A stretch of 64,000 bases of DNA from Cryobacterium sp. PH31-O1 (GTDB lineage: Bacteria > Actinomycetota > Actinomycetes > Actinomycetales > Microbacteriaceae): positions 310,001-374,000 of the forward strand of contig NZ_JASITB010000001.1 of the NCBI RefSeq assembly GCF_030063455.1, read 5' to 3'. Position 1 is the first letter of the stretch. Every line of letters starts with the position of its first letter. Below the pieces are notes generated by a model that had not been told where the DNA came from, did not search any database, and saw nothing but the letters and a program-made list of their open reading frames with translations. A program made the position numbers and the translations under genes. Shown here in pieces: positions 54,958 through 63,085 of the stretch.

Positions 54958-56222
54958 TATTTGGTTTCTCCTGCAACGGCTGACTGCGCAGCCAGAACAA
55001 CGTCTCTGAATCGATCGAAAAGGTGGTTGGCGTCGTGCGGGCCCGCAGCCGCCTCCGGGTGGTACTGCACCGAGAAAGCGTTGATATCGAGGCAGCGGAT
55101 GCCTTCGACCACCTGGTCGTTGAGGCTGTAATGGCTCACCTCGACCCGGCCGAAACCGGCCCGGGACTCATGGATGCCCTCAATGGGCATGTCAACGGCG
55201 AAGCCGTGGTTCTGCGAGGTGATCTCGACCCGTCCGGTGGTCTTGTCGAGTACCGGCTGGTTGATGCCGCGGTGCCCGAACGGCAGTTTGTAGGTGCGGA
55301 AACCGAGGGCCCGGCCGAGCAGCTGGTTGCCGAAGCAGATGCCGAAGTAGGGAATGCCAGCCCGGAGCACCTCTTGCAACAGGGTGACGTGGGCGTCGGA
55401 GGCGGCCGGGTCGCCTGGTCCGTTTGAGAAGAACAGGGCAGAGGGCTTCAACGACAGAACGTGCTCGGCGGTGACCGACTGCGGCAGCACGAGCACCTCG
55501 AAGCCGCGTTCGGCGAGGTAGCTGAGCGTGCTGGTCTTCACGCCGAGGTCGAGCACAGCGACGGAGCCGATGCGTTCGCCCTGCGCGGGGATCGAGAAGG
55601 GTTCGACGGTGGAGACCTCGAACGAGAGGTTGCGGCCGCGCATGGCAGCCCCAGCGAGCACCCGTTCGAGCTGTTCGCTGTCGGACAGGCCGAACAGGTC
55701 ACCCGAGAAGATGCCGCTCTTCATGGCGCCCGCAGAGCGGATATGGCGGGTGATCGCCCGGGTGTCGATTCCGCTGATGCCGACGACGCCCGATGCTTCG
55801 AGGTCATCGTCGAGGGTGCGGGTCGCGCGAAAATTGGAGGCGATGCGGGCCGGCTCACGCACGATAAAGCCGGCGACCCAGATCTGGCGGGATTCCATGT
55901 CCTCGTCGTTCATGCCCGTGTTGCCGATGTGCGGGGCGGTCATCAGCACGATCTGGCCGGCGTAGGACGGGTCGGTCAGTGTCTCCTGGTAGCCGGTCAT
56001 GCCCGTGGCGAAGACGATCTCGCCGAGAGTCTGACCCTCGCTGCCAAAGCTGCGACCCACGAAGCGTCGGCCGTCTTCGAGCACGAGCACGGCCGGGCCG
56101 GGCCGGGCCGACACTGAAAACGTGGACTGCAGGGTAGCGGATGCGCCGGCCTCGTTCGCCAGGCCGTCAACTGGTGCGGCCTGGTTGGGTTCTGCCTGGT
56201 CTGGTGCGGTCGAATCGGGCAC
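54957..56222 (-). CDS. carA: Carbamoyl-phosphate synthase small subunit
   Basis: 421 aa from GTG at 56222, chosen because GAGG lies about seven bases upstream and the next gene ends there; the open frame to 56444 overlaps the membrane-protein gene. The N-terminal domain begins at [15 protein letters not shown] after a linker of about 50 residues rich in Ala/Pro/Gln, longer than usual. The class I glutaminase has nucleophile Cys in [15 protein letters not shown] and His/Glu in [13 protein letters not shown]. Confidence 0.95.
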
Positions 56223-56223
56223 G

Positions 56224-56763
56224 TCAGGCCTCACTTTCGTCTTGATGGGCCGGGGCGGCGGCCTTTGCGGCAATGGTTCGGATCGAGTCGACGAGGCGAG
56301 CCCGATCATTCGGATCGATGATGCGAAAGAAGCTGTCGACAGTGCGACGGTCGGGGGTGCCTGCGGCCAGACGCCAGGACAAACGCACCAGTCCGTCGGT
56401 TTCGACGGCCCGGTCGATGGCGACCTGGGCGGCGCCGACCGCATCGATGGCGCCGGCCGGAACGAAGACCGGCTGATTGCCGTCGAGGTCGAGAATGATC
56501 CCGGCGTCCGTCACCGTCAGGGCGGCGCGGGCGCGAAAGCCCAGGCCGCCAATGGCAAGCCGTTCCAGCGGCGCATCGCGCGGAGTCGTCGCCACGTAAT
56601 AGGCATCGGCCCCGGCGAGGGCGTGGTCGTTGGTCTCTGGCAGGGGATAGCCGGCGGTGAGCGTCGCGTCGCGTCGGCTGCGCTTTCGCCAGCTGCGCCA
56701 CATGAGAATCAGAACACCGAGCAAAACGAGCGCCGTGATGATGGCCGGGATGGATCTATCCAT
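56224..56763 (-). CDS. Membrane protein of the pyrimidine operon (Rv1382-like position)
   Basis: 179 aa. One N-terminal transmembrane segment (about residues 7-22) followed by a basic stretch RSWRKRSRR, which places the soluble C-terminal part in the cytoplasm. The rest looks like a mixed alpha/beta domain ([36 protein letters not shown]). A single-pass protein stands between pyrC and carA in mycobacteria too. The start overlaps the pyrC stop by eight bases. Function unknown; operon position suggests a link to pyrimidine enzymes. Confidence 0.82.
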   Translation of the reverse strand: MDRSIPAIITALVLLGVLILMWRSWRKRSRRDATLTAGYPLPETNDHALAGADAYYVATTPRDAPLERLAIGGLGFRARAALTVTDAGIILDLDGNQPVFVPAGAIDAVGAAQVAIDRAVETDGLVRLSWRLAAGTPDRRTVDSFFRIIDPNDRARLVDSIRTIAAKAAAPAHQDESEA

Positions 56764-58123
56764 GAGTGAGGACTCCGCTTGCGTTCTTGGTTATCTCAGA
56801 GCTGTTGAGCACAGCACCATCGAGCACCGTGGCATAGCCGCGGTGGAAGGTAGCTCGCACCTCGCCGGGGAGGGTCATCGACAGGTACGGCGAGTTGGTG
56901 CTCGTGCCGGCCAGATCGGCGCGCCCGAAGATGCGGGTCGCTGCCGGGTCGTACAGCGTCAGTTCGGCCGGCGACCCGACCGCGATCGGATTACCCTGGC
57001 CGGTCACTCGCCCGATGCGGGCCGGGGTACTTGAGAGCACGCGTTCGATGTCGGCCCAGTCAAGCAGCCCGGTCGCCACGACCGCGGCGTGCACGACCGA
57101 CAGGGCTGATTCCAGCCCGACCATGCCGTTGGCAGCGGCATCCCACTCGCAGTCTTTGCTTTCGGATGGATGCGGGGCGTGGTCGGTCGCGACGATGTCG
57201 ATCGTTCCGTCGGCGAGTCCGGCCCGCAGGGCCTCGACATCTTCCCGGCTGCGCAGGGGCGGATTCACCTTGAAGCGGGCGTCGTAGCCGCGAACGAGGT
57301 CTTCGGTGAGCAGCAGGTGGTGCGGCGTGACCTCGGCCGTAACGTTGATGCCGCGGGCCTTCGCCCAGCGGATCACGTCGACCGAGCCGGCCGTCGAAAC
57401 GTGGCAGACGTGCAACCGCGATCCGACGTGTTCGGCGAGCAGCACGTCCCTGGCGATGATCGACTCCTCAGCGACGGCTGGCCAGCCGACGAGACCGAGC
57501 TCGCCGGAGAGGGCGCCCTCGTTCATCTGGGCTTTCTCGGTGAGGCGCGGTTCCTGCGAATGCTGCGCAATCACGCCGTCGAAGGCCTTCACGTATTCGA
57601 GGGCGCGGCGCATGAGAAGCGGGTCCGACACGCAGAAACCGTCGTCGGAGAACACCCGCACGCGAGCTCGGCTCGAGGCCATAGCGCCGAGTTCGGCGAG
57701 TTGCTGGCCCGCCAAGCCCACCGTGACGGCGCCGATCGGCTGGACATCGACGTAGCCGGCCCTCTCTCCCAGGTAGAGCACCTGCTCGACCACCCCGGCG
57801 GTGTCCTGCGCCGGCAGGGTGTTGGCCATGGCGAACACGCTCGTGAAGCCCCCTCTGGCTGCGGCACGGCTGCCGCTCAGCACGGTCTCGCTGTGCTCGT
57901 AGCCAGGTTCGCGCAGGTGAGTGTGCAGGTCGACCAGGCCTGGCAGCGCGATCAGGCCGTCGGCGTCGATGATGCTCGCCCCGTTCTGCGACAGGCCGGT
58001 CCCCAGCTCGGCGATACGCCGGCCGTCGAGACGGATGTCGGTGCCCGTGCCGTCCGGAAGGGTCGCGCCGCGAATCAGCCAGCTCTGCTGCCGTCCTTGT
58101 GGCTGCATTCCGTCAATCGACAT
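56756..58123 (-). CDS. pyrC: Dihydroorotase
   Basis: 455 aa, class I dihydroorotase of the amidohydrolase fold. The start [15 protein letters not shown] at 58123 has AAGGAA seven bases upstream and overlaps the end of pyrB by 11 bases; the longer frame is inside pyrB. Metal-binding [17 protein letters not shown] near residue 60, later [12 protein letters not shown], and [14 protein letters not shown] with the catalytic Asp. It closes carbamoyl aspartate to dihydroorotate. Confidence 0.97.
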   Translation of the reverse strand: MSIDGMQPQGRQQSWLIRGATLPDGTGTDIRLDGRRIAELGTGLSQNGASIIDADGLIALPGLVDLHTHLREPGYEHSETVLSGSRAAARGGFTSVFAMANTLPAQDTAGVVEQVLYLGERAGYVDVQPIGAVTVGLAGQQLAELGAMASSRARVRVFSDDGFCVSDPLLMRRALEYVKAFDGVIAQHSQEPRLTEKAQMNEGALSGELGLVGWPAVAEESIIARDVLLAEHVGSRLHVCHVSTAGSVDVIRWAKARGINVTAEVTPHHLLLTEDLVRGYDARFKVNPPLRSREDVEALRAGLADGTIDIVATDHAPHPSESKDCEWDAAANGMVGLESALSVVHAAVVATGLLDWADIERVLSSTPARIGRVTGQGNPIAVGSPAELTLYDPAATRIFGRADLAGTSTNSPYLSMTLPGEVRATFHRGYATVLDGAVLNSSEITKNASGVLTHG

Positions 58124-59075
58124 TCTTCGATTCCTTCCGGTCACCGGATAAGAGCAAGTAGAGTGCGGCCATTCGCACGGAGACGCCGTTCGTGACCTGT
58201 TCGAGCACGGTCGAATTAGCGGAGTCGGCCGCCGCCGATGAAATCTCAAGGCCACGATTCATCGGGCCGGGGTGCATGACAATGCTAGCCGGACCGAGTC
58301 GGCCGAATCTCGCGTCGTCGAGACCCCAGACCCGGGAATACTCGCGGCTGCTCGGAAAGAAAGCCGCGCTCATCCGTTCGGTCTGGATGCGCAGCATCAT
58401 AACCACGTCGGGGCCGGCATCGATAGCATCATCGAGGTCGAAGCTGAATCGGGCCGGCCAGAGGGTGGTGTCGCTGGGAAACAGGGTGGGTGGTGCGACG
58501 AACGTGACCTCCGCACCGAGGGTGGTCAGCAGCCAGAGGTTCGAGCGGGCCACCCGGGAGTGGAGGACATCGCCGACGATCGTGACGGTGACCCCGTCGA
58601 GACCCGTGCCGCGGGACGCCTGGCCGTGGATGCGGCGCCGAATGGTGAAAGCGTCGAGCAGGGCCTGGGTGGGGTGCTCGTGGGTGCCGTCACCGGCGTT
58701 GATGATGCCCGCGTCGATCCACCCGCTTGCGGCGAGCACCGCCGGGGCGCCGGAGGCCGGGTGGCGGATGACGACACCGTCGGCGCCGATCGCGGCGAGG
58801 GTCTGCGCGGTGTCCTTCAGGCTTTCGCCCTTCGACACACTGGAGCCCTTGGCGCTGAAGTTGATCACGTCGGCGCTCAGGCGCTTAGCGGCGGCCTCGA
58901 ACGAGATGCGGGTGCGGGTGGAATCCTCGAAGAACAAGTTAACGACGGTCTTGCCGCGCAGAGTCGGAAGCTTTTTGACCTCGCGCTGGGCGACATCCGC
59001 CATGTCTTCGGCGATGTCGAGCAGGTTGATGGCCTCGTCACGGGTGAGGTCCTTGGTCGAGAGGAGATGTCTCAT
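58113..59075 (-). CDS. pyrB: Aspartate carbamoyltransferase catalytic subunit
   Basis: 320 aa. Carbamoyl-phosphate site [19 protein letters not shown] (STRTR), [12 protein letters not shown], and the C-terminal aspartate-binding loop [12 protein letters not shown]. No regulatory PyrI is present, as usual in actinobacteria. The start overlaps the pyrR stop by four bases (ATGA), so pyrR and pyrB are translationally coupled. Confidence 0.98.
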   Translation of the reverse strand: MRHLLSTKDLTRDEAINLLDIAEDMADVAQREVKKLPTLRGKTVVNLFFEDSTRTRISFEAAAKRLSADVINFSAKGSSVSKGESLKDTAQTLAAIGADGVVIRHPASGAPAVLAASGWIDAGIINAGDGTHEHPTQALLDAFTIRRRIHGQASRGTGLDGVTVTIVGDVLHSRVARSNLWLLTTLGAEVTFVAPPTLFPSDTTLWPARFSFDLDDAIDAGPDVVMMLRIQTERMSAAFFPSSREYSRVWGLDDARFGRLGPASIVMHPGPMNRGLEISSAAADSANSTVLEQVTNGVSVRMAALYLLLSGDRKESKNVD

Positions 59076-59614
59076 CGGTTGCTCCCGCCGTCGATCGAGA
59101 CGAATTCGTCGCCGTCGATCTCCTCGAGGTGCACGTTGATGCGCTCATCGGTTGCCGTCGGCAGGTTGCGGCCGACGAAGTCGGCGCGAATGGGCAGCTC
59201 CCGGTGTCCCCGATCGATGAGAACTGCCAGCCGCACGATGGTCGGACGGCCGTGGTCTCCGAGCGCGTCGAGGGCGCTGCGGATGGTACGTCCCGAGTAC
59301 AGCACGTCGTCAACGAGCACGACGGTGGCGCCGTTGATGCTGCCGGGCACTTCGGTGCGCGACGGCGTTCGGGTTCGGCCGTGCGCGAGATCGTCGCGGT
59401 AGAGCGTGACGTCGAGCGATCCGACCCGCACGGCCGTTGCTGCGGGTTCGATGCGCTGGATGGTCTCGGCGATGCGGCGGGCGAGAATAACGCCACGGGT
59501 CGGGATGCCGAGAATGACGAGGTTGTCCGGGCCCCGATTGGACTCCAGGATCTCGTGGGAGATTCGAGTCAACGCGCGGGTGATGTCAGCCTGAGTGAGC
59601 ACAGTGTGCGCCAA
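59072..59614 (-). CDS. pyrR: Pyrimidine operon regulator PyrR
   Basis: 180 aa phosphoribosyltransferase-fold protein that binds pyr mRNA and may have uracil phosphoribosyltransferase activity. The PRPP site [19 protein letters not shown] and [12 protein letters not shown] are intact. The start is TTG at 59614 with a perfect AAGGAGG seven bases upstream. A hairpin with the PyrR binding-loop sequence directly overlaps the region before this ribosome site. First gene of the pyrR-pyrB-pyrC-membrane-carA-carB-pyrF run. Confidence 0.97.
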   Translation of the reverse strand: MAHTVLTQADITRALTRISHEILESNRGPDNLVILGIPTRGVILARRIAETIQRIEPAATAVRVGSLDVTLYRDDLAHGRTRTPSRTEVPGSINGATVVLVDDVLYSGRTIRSALDALGDHGRPTIVRLAVLIDRGHRELPIRADFVGRNLPTATDERINVHLEEIDGDEFVSIDGGSNR

Positions 59615-59621
59615 GTGCCGA

Positions 59622-59646
59622 CCTCCTTCCCCGTCTCACAGGACGG
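59622..59646 (-). promoter_or_regulatory. PyrR-binding leader hairpin and ribosome site
   Basis: Minus strand: stem CCGTC/GACGG (59631-59646) with loop CTGTGA, then AAGGAGG (59622-59628). The loop/stem part TCCTGTGAGAC resembles the PyrR target consensus. In Mycobacterium, PyrR binding near this ribosome site represses translation; the same mechanism is inferred here. Confidence 0.65.
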
Positions 59647-59707
59647 ATCATTAAAGGATGTCTGAATGAGTCCAGCCTAGCCCGTGGTGCACCGGTGGAG
59701 CGAACTC

Positions 59708-60760
59708 TTAGAACGCGGAAGCGACGAAGGCGGAGAATTCGGCCGTGTCGGTGAGGCTGCCTTCATACAGGAGGCCGTCAACGAGCACGGTCGGGGTACC
59801 TTCAACGGCGTCGATCTCGGCGCCGTCGATGGGTCCGGCGAGGGCTGCCTCGGTGTTCTGCTGCGCCCAGCCCTCGTAATCCCCCGAATCGACGCAGTCG
59901 ATAATGTTCACCGGGCCGGTCGCCAGGGCAGCGAGTTCCCCGTTGCTGAGCCCGCGCGTCTGCTCGAGCGGCTGATTGGCGAACAGCGCCGCCAAGAAGG
60001 GGAGGGTTTCACCCGGGTTCAGTGTGGCCTGGCAGGTGAGAGCCGCTGACGCCCGGCTGGAGTAGTTGGTGCCCTCGGACATCCGGTCCAGAAAGGTGAG
60101 CGAGTGCACCCGGAGGGTGATAACGCCGCTCTCCACCCCGGCGAGCAGCAGCTCACCGTTGGCTTCCTCGAACTGGGCGCAGAACGGGCACATCGGGTCG
60201 ACGTATTCGTCGACGATGACCGCTCCGGTGCCGAATTCGAGATAGCCGCTGTCGAAGTCGGCGGCGCCCAGCTGCCCGGTCGGCAGCGGTGTGCTCGATT
60301 CCGGCTCGGTCGATTCCGGCTCGGTCGATTCCGGCGCTGACGACGAGGTCGCGGGGCCGGAACTCGAGCTGGAATCAACGGCGACCACGAATGCCGCGAT
60401 TGCGGAGGCGAAGATGATCGCGAACACGACGAGAATGGCGAACAGAGCAGTGGCGACATAACCGATGATGAGGCCGGCGAGGGCGAAACCACGGCCCAGT
60501 TCACCACGAGCCCGAATCTGAGCAAGCGCGATGTGCCCGGTGATGATGGCTACGAGCCCTATGAAGAACGACGACACGAACGACACGATGGCCAGCGTGT
60601 TCGTCTTCGGTGCCGTCACGAATGGCGGTGTCACAAACGGCGGTGTCACGAATGGCGGTGTCACGAGCGGTGGATTCGCCTCGCCCAGCGGCGGCACCGG
60701 CAGGTACGGTTTGGGCTGAACCGGCTGGTCGCCAGGAGCGTCTTGTCCGGAGATGTCCAT
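59708..60760 (-). CDS. DUF4190 membrane anchor fused to DsbA-like thioredoxin domain
   Basis: 350 aa. The N-terminal 50 residues are Pro-rich with repeats (PPFVT three times, then PPLVT). Residues 55-125 form a two-segment DUF4190-type membrane domain with GHIALAQIRARGE between helices. A Ser/Glu/Pro linker (ESTEPESTEPES) leads to a thioredoxin-like domain (165-350) facing outside: active site CPFC (Cys191, Cys194) after DEYVDPM and cis-Pro in EGTPTVLVDG (Pro323). It resembles actinobacterial DsbA/thioredoxin family proteins; a role in disulphide formation is inferred. ATG with AAGGA site. It lies between nusB and pyrR. Confidence 0.86.
   Translation of the reverse strand: MDISGQDAPGDQPVQPKPYLPVPPLGEANPPLVTPPFVTPPFVTPPFVTAPKTNTLAIVSFVSSFFIGLVAIITGHIALAQIRARGELGRGFALAGLIIGYVATALFAILVVFAIIFASAIAAFVVAVDSSSSSGPATSSSAPESTEPESTEPESSTPLPTGQLGAADFDSGYLEFGTGAVIVDEYVDPMCPFCAQFEEANGELLLAGVESGVITLRVHSLTFLDRMSEGTNYSSRASAALTCQATLNPGETLPFLAALFANQPLEQTRGLSNGELAALATGPVNIIDCVDSGDYEGWAQQNTEAALAGPIDGAEIDAVEGTPTVLVDGLLYEGSLTDTAEFSAFVASAF
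60615..60674. repeat. 15-bp tandem repeat in DsbA-like gene
   Basis: Four consecutive 15-base units beginning GTCAC (60615, 60630, 60645, 60660) encode the PPFVT/PPLVT repeats on the minus strand. Units 1 and 3 are identical; units 2 and 4 differ by a few bases. Confidence 0.85.
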
Positions 60761-60840
60761 GTGCGTGTCCTTCGGTAACGTCGAGGCGAATGCGGCAGAA
60801 GTCGATACGACCGATCGGGCGGTCGGCCCGGCGGTGATCA

Positions 60841-60904
60841 GGCCGGCAGGTTATTAGGCCGGCGGGTTATTAGGCCGGCGGGTTATTAGGCCGGCGGGCG
60901 ATTA
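60841..60904. repeat. 16-bp tandem repeat at nusB 3' end
   Basis: Four head-to-tail copies of GGCCGGCGGGTTATTA (60841, 60857, 60873, 60889). Copies 2 and 3 are identical; copy 1 has one change and copy 4 two. A partial fifth (GGCCG) runs into the nusB coding end. The nusB stop (TAA, 60904-60902) is the last three bases of copy 4. On the nusB strand each of copies 1-3 starts TAATAA. Confidence 0.9.
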
Positions 60905-61321
60905 GGCCGAAGGAGCGGTTTGGGCAATCTTGCCGAGCAGTCCGTTGACGAAGCCGGCCGAGTCATCCGTTGAGAGGATCTTGGCGGCCTCAACGGCTTC
61001 ATCGATGGCGACGGCGTGCGGCACGGCGTCGTTGTAGAGAATCTCCCAAATTCCGATGCGCAGAATGGCGCGATCGATGTTGGGCATGCGCGCGAGCGAC
61101 CAACCCTGCGAGTACGTCTCGATCAGCTCATCGATTTCTTCTCTGTGGTCGACGACCCCGTCGACGAGCTCCCGGGCGTAGAGCCAGGATGCCACGCGGG
61201 CCGGCTCGCTCGCGGCGCGCTCAGCCTCGGTTGCGAGCGACTCCGGAATGCTGATCTGACGTACATCGGCGGCGTACAGAATGTCGATGGCGCGCTTGCG
61301 TGCCTTGGTCCGTGCGCTCAT
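60902..61321 (-). CDS. nusB: Transcription antitermination protein NusB
   Basis: 139 aa helical RNA-binding protein for rRNA antitermination with NusE. Characteristic [20 protein letters not shown], then [18 protein letters not shown] and [19 protein letters not shown] with [11 protein letters not shown] near the C-terminus. The start overlaps the efp stop by four bases. Its end coincides with a 16-bp tandem repeat array. Confidence 0.97.
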   Translation of the reverse strand: MSARTKARKRAIDILYAADVRQISIPESLATEAERAASEPARVASWLYARELVDGVVDHREEIDELIETYSQGWSLARMPNIDRAILRIGIWEILYNDAVPHAVAIDEAVEAAKILSTDDSAGFVNGLLGKIAQTAPSA

Positions 61322-61881
61322 TCGTTGACGCGACCGAGGTAGTCGCCCGTGCGGGTGTCGACCTTGACCTTGGTGCCCTGTTCCAGGAACAGCGGAACCT
61401 GAATCTGGTAACCGGTCTCGACGGTGGCCGGCTTGGTGCCTCCAGTGGAGCGGTCGCCCTGCAGGCCAGGTTCGGTGTAAGTGATTTCCAAAACGACGGA
61501 GGCCGGCAGCTCGACGTAGAGCGGGTTGCCGTTGTGCAGCGCCACGGTCACGGCCTGGTTTTCGAGCATGAAGTTGCTCGCATCGCCGACGACGGCGGCG
61601 GAGACGGTGATCTGGTCGTAGTCGGCGACGTCCATGAAGACGTAAGCGTCGCCGTCGTTGTACAAGTACTGGAAGTCGCGACGGTCGACGTTTTCGGTCT
61701 CGATTTTGGCGCCGGCGTTGAACGTGCGGTCAACGGTCTTACCCGAGACGACGTTCTTCATCTTGGTGCGAACGAAGGCGCCACCCTTGCCCGGCTTGAC
61801 GTGCTGAAACTCGACGACGGCCCAAAGCTGGCCATCCATGTTGAGTACGACGCCGTTTCTGATATCAGCGGTAGAAGCCAT
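61318..61881 (-). CDS. efp: Translation elongation factor P
   Basis: 187 aa, three beta-barrel domains. Start [17 protein letters not shown] at 61881; the frame is open to 61974 but homologous residues begin here. The tip loop [14 protein letters not shown] has the Lys that stimulates peptide bond formation at polyproline; no modification genes are nearby. C-terminal signature [17 protein letters not shown]. No Shine-Dalgarno precedes the ATG (the mRNA there is C-rich), and the leader holds alternative hairpins. Confidence 0.97.
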   Translation of the reverse strand: MASTADIRNGVVLNMDGQLWAVVEFQHVKPGKGGAFVRTKMKNVVSGKTVDRTFNAGAKIETENVDRRDFQYLYNDGDAYVFMDVADYDQITVSAAVVGDASNFMLENQAVTVALHNGNPLYVELPASVVLEITYTEPGLQGDRSTGGTKPATVETGYQIQVPLFLEQGTKVKVDTRTGDYLGRVNE

Positions 61882-61905
61882 GGGAGGGGTGTTCCGTTCA
61901 ATTGA

Positions 61906-61934
61906 TAAGGTGCGCGGGTGCAAATGGCACCTTA
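61906..61934 (-). promoter_or_regulatory. Inverted repeat in efp leader
   Basis: Perfect 8-bp arms TAAGGTGC/GCACCTTA (61906-61913, 61927-61934) with a 13-base loop, at the predicted transcription start. A competing shorter hairpin (GGTGC/GCACC, loop CATTT) uses the same 5' strand, so two exclusive folds are possible. Confidence 0.5.
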
Positions 61935-61936
61935 GG

Positions 61937-61965
61937 ATTCTACCGGCCGAAGCCTCAGTCGCCAA
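61937..61965 (-). promoter_or_regulatory. Putative efp-nusB promoter
   Basis: Minus strand: -35 TTGGCG (61960-61965), 17-base spacer, -10 TAGAAT (61937-61942). It predicts a leader of about 50 bases and falls in the 105-base gap between aroQ and efp. Confidence 0.65.
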
Positions 61966-61986
61966 AGGCTGCATCCCGCAGGCGGG

Positions 61987-62421
61987 TCACTGCGCGGTGA
62001 CGAAATCCAGGGCCAGCCGGTACGAGTCGAAGCCGAGGCCAGCGATGACCCCGGTGGCGATGGCGCTCACGACGCTGGTGTGGCGGAACGTTTCGCGGGC
62101 GTGCGGGTTAGAAATATGCACCTCGATCAGTGGCAGACCGGCCTTTGTGACGAGGGCAGCGGCGTCTCGCAGTGCGTAACTGTAGTGGGTGAACGCTGCC
62201 GGGTTGAGGATGACCGGCATCCGCTCGTCAACGGCTTCGTACAGCCAGTGGATGAGTTCGGCCTCGTCATCGGTCTGCCGCAGATCGATGCTCACCCCGT
62301 CTCGAGCGGATGCGACCAGCAGCGTACGCAGGTCGTCCAGGTTCGCGGACCCGTACACGTCGGGCTCGCGACTGCCGAGACGCCCGAGGTTCGGACCGTT
62401 CAGAACCAGCACTGTACTCAT
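61987..62421 (-). CDS. aroQ: 3-dehydroquinate dehydratase, type II
   Basis: 144 aa small flavodoxin-like dehydratase of the shikimate pathway. LVLNGPNLGRLGSREPDVYG gives the N-terminal signature with catalytic Tyr23; ILNPAAFTHYSYALRDA and EVHISNPHARETFRHTS contain the other active-site residues (Asn, His, Arg). ATG at 62421 with TAGGCT six bases upstream and no ribosome site: leaderless. aroB, aroK and aroC, often next to it, would be expected further right but are not seen here. Confidence 0.96.
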   Translation of the reverse strand: MSTVLVLNGPNLGRLGSREPDVYGSANLDDLRTLLVASARDGVSIDLRQTDDEAELIHWLYEAVDERMPVILNPAAFTHYSYALRDAAALVTKAGLPLIEVHISNPHARETFRHTSVVSAIATGVIAGLGFDSYRLALDFVTAQ

Positions 62422-62427
62422 TCACTC

Positions 62428-62433
62428 AGCCTA
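62428..62433 (-). promoter_or_regulatory. Putative leaderless promoter -10 of aroQ
   Basis: TAGGCT on the minus strand, six bases before the aroQ ATG. Confidence 0.5.
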
Positions 62434-62466
62434 GGCCGTGGGCACCCGCCGACAAGCCGGTGCCGG

Positions 62467-62871
62467 TCAGGGAGCGAGAACCGCGACGCCGTGATCGTGC
62501 GCGACGAACAGGCCGGTGATGCGCATGAGCTTGCCAAACGATTCGGTCAGTTCGATGGCCCAGGCCTGGTCTGGAGCCGTGAGGGCGGCCGAACCAGGCC
62601 GTTCCAGGGTCACAATGATGCTGCCACCGGGAGCTTCTCTGGCCAGGATGTCGTTGATGCGGACGGCAAAGGGCCGCACCGAGCCCGGTTCGGGACGGAG
62701 GGGAATGCCGTCGATGGGGATCAGCATGGAGAGCTGCTGCCCATGGGCGTCGAGCAGCATGAGCCAGAGCTGCCGGCGGATGGCGTGGCCGACCAGGTCG
62801 AATACTCGTGCTCTGGCCTGCTCCGGCGTGGTCACGGGCGGAGCGTCGTCGAGCTTCACAGTCATTGTCAT
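62467..62871 (-). CDS. Hypothetical protein, unknown function
   Basis: 134 aa from the ATG at 62871 (a second ATG at 62865 has GGCGG eight bases upstream and may be the true one; the open frame to 62991 crosses the DnaA-box region). No domain recognised. It has RVFDLVGHAIRRQLWLML, then GIPLRPEPGSVRPFAVRI and AWAIELTESFGKLMRITGLF, suggesting a compact alpha/beta protein without membrane segments. Many actinobacteria carry a similar small gene of unknown role. It lies 45 bases upstream of aroQ on the same strand. Confidence 0.72.
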   Translation of the reverse strand: MTMTVKLDDAPPVTTPEQARARVFDLVGHAIRRQLWLMLLDAHGQQLSMLIPIDGIPLRPEPGSVRPFAVRINDILAREAPGGSIIVTLERPGSAALTAPDQAWAIELTESFGKLMRITGLFVAHDHGVAVLAP

Positions 62872-62908
62872 GCCGCCATTCTGAGCGGATCCGGCAGAGG
62901 GCGACCAG

Positions 62909-62948
62909 TTATCCCCAGAAAGAGTTCGGTAGGCCCGATTGTGGATAA
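62909..62948. promoter_or_regulatory. Pair of DnaA-box-like sites
   Basis: TTATCCCCA on the plus strand (62909-62917; one mismatch to TTATNCACA) and TTATCCACA on the minus strand (62940-62948; perfect). They form an inverted pair separated by 22 bases, in the 214-base divergent gap before the GAF regulator. Confidence 0.5.
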
Positions 62949-63085
62949 TCTCCGACGGAGATGCACCGTTGTGGCTGTGAATGCCCGCCACTCCAAACGC
63001 TCGGCCGGGGCCGTGCCGGTAGAATGAAAATCCGATGCTGGCTGTGGCCGCGTCACCCGACCACTGCTAACGGAGGCAGACGCTC

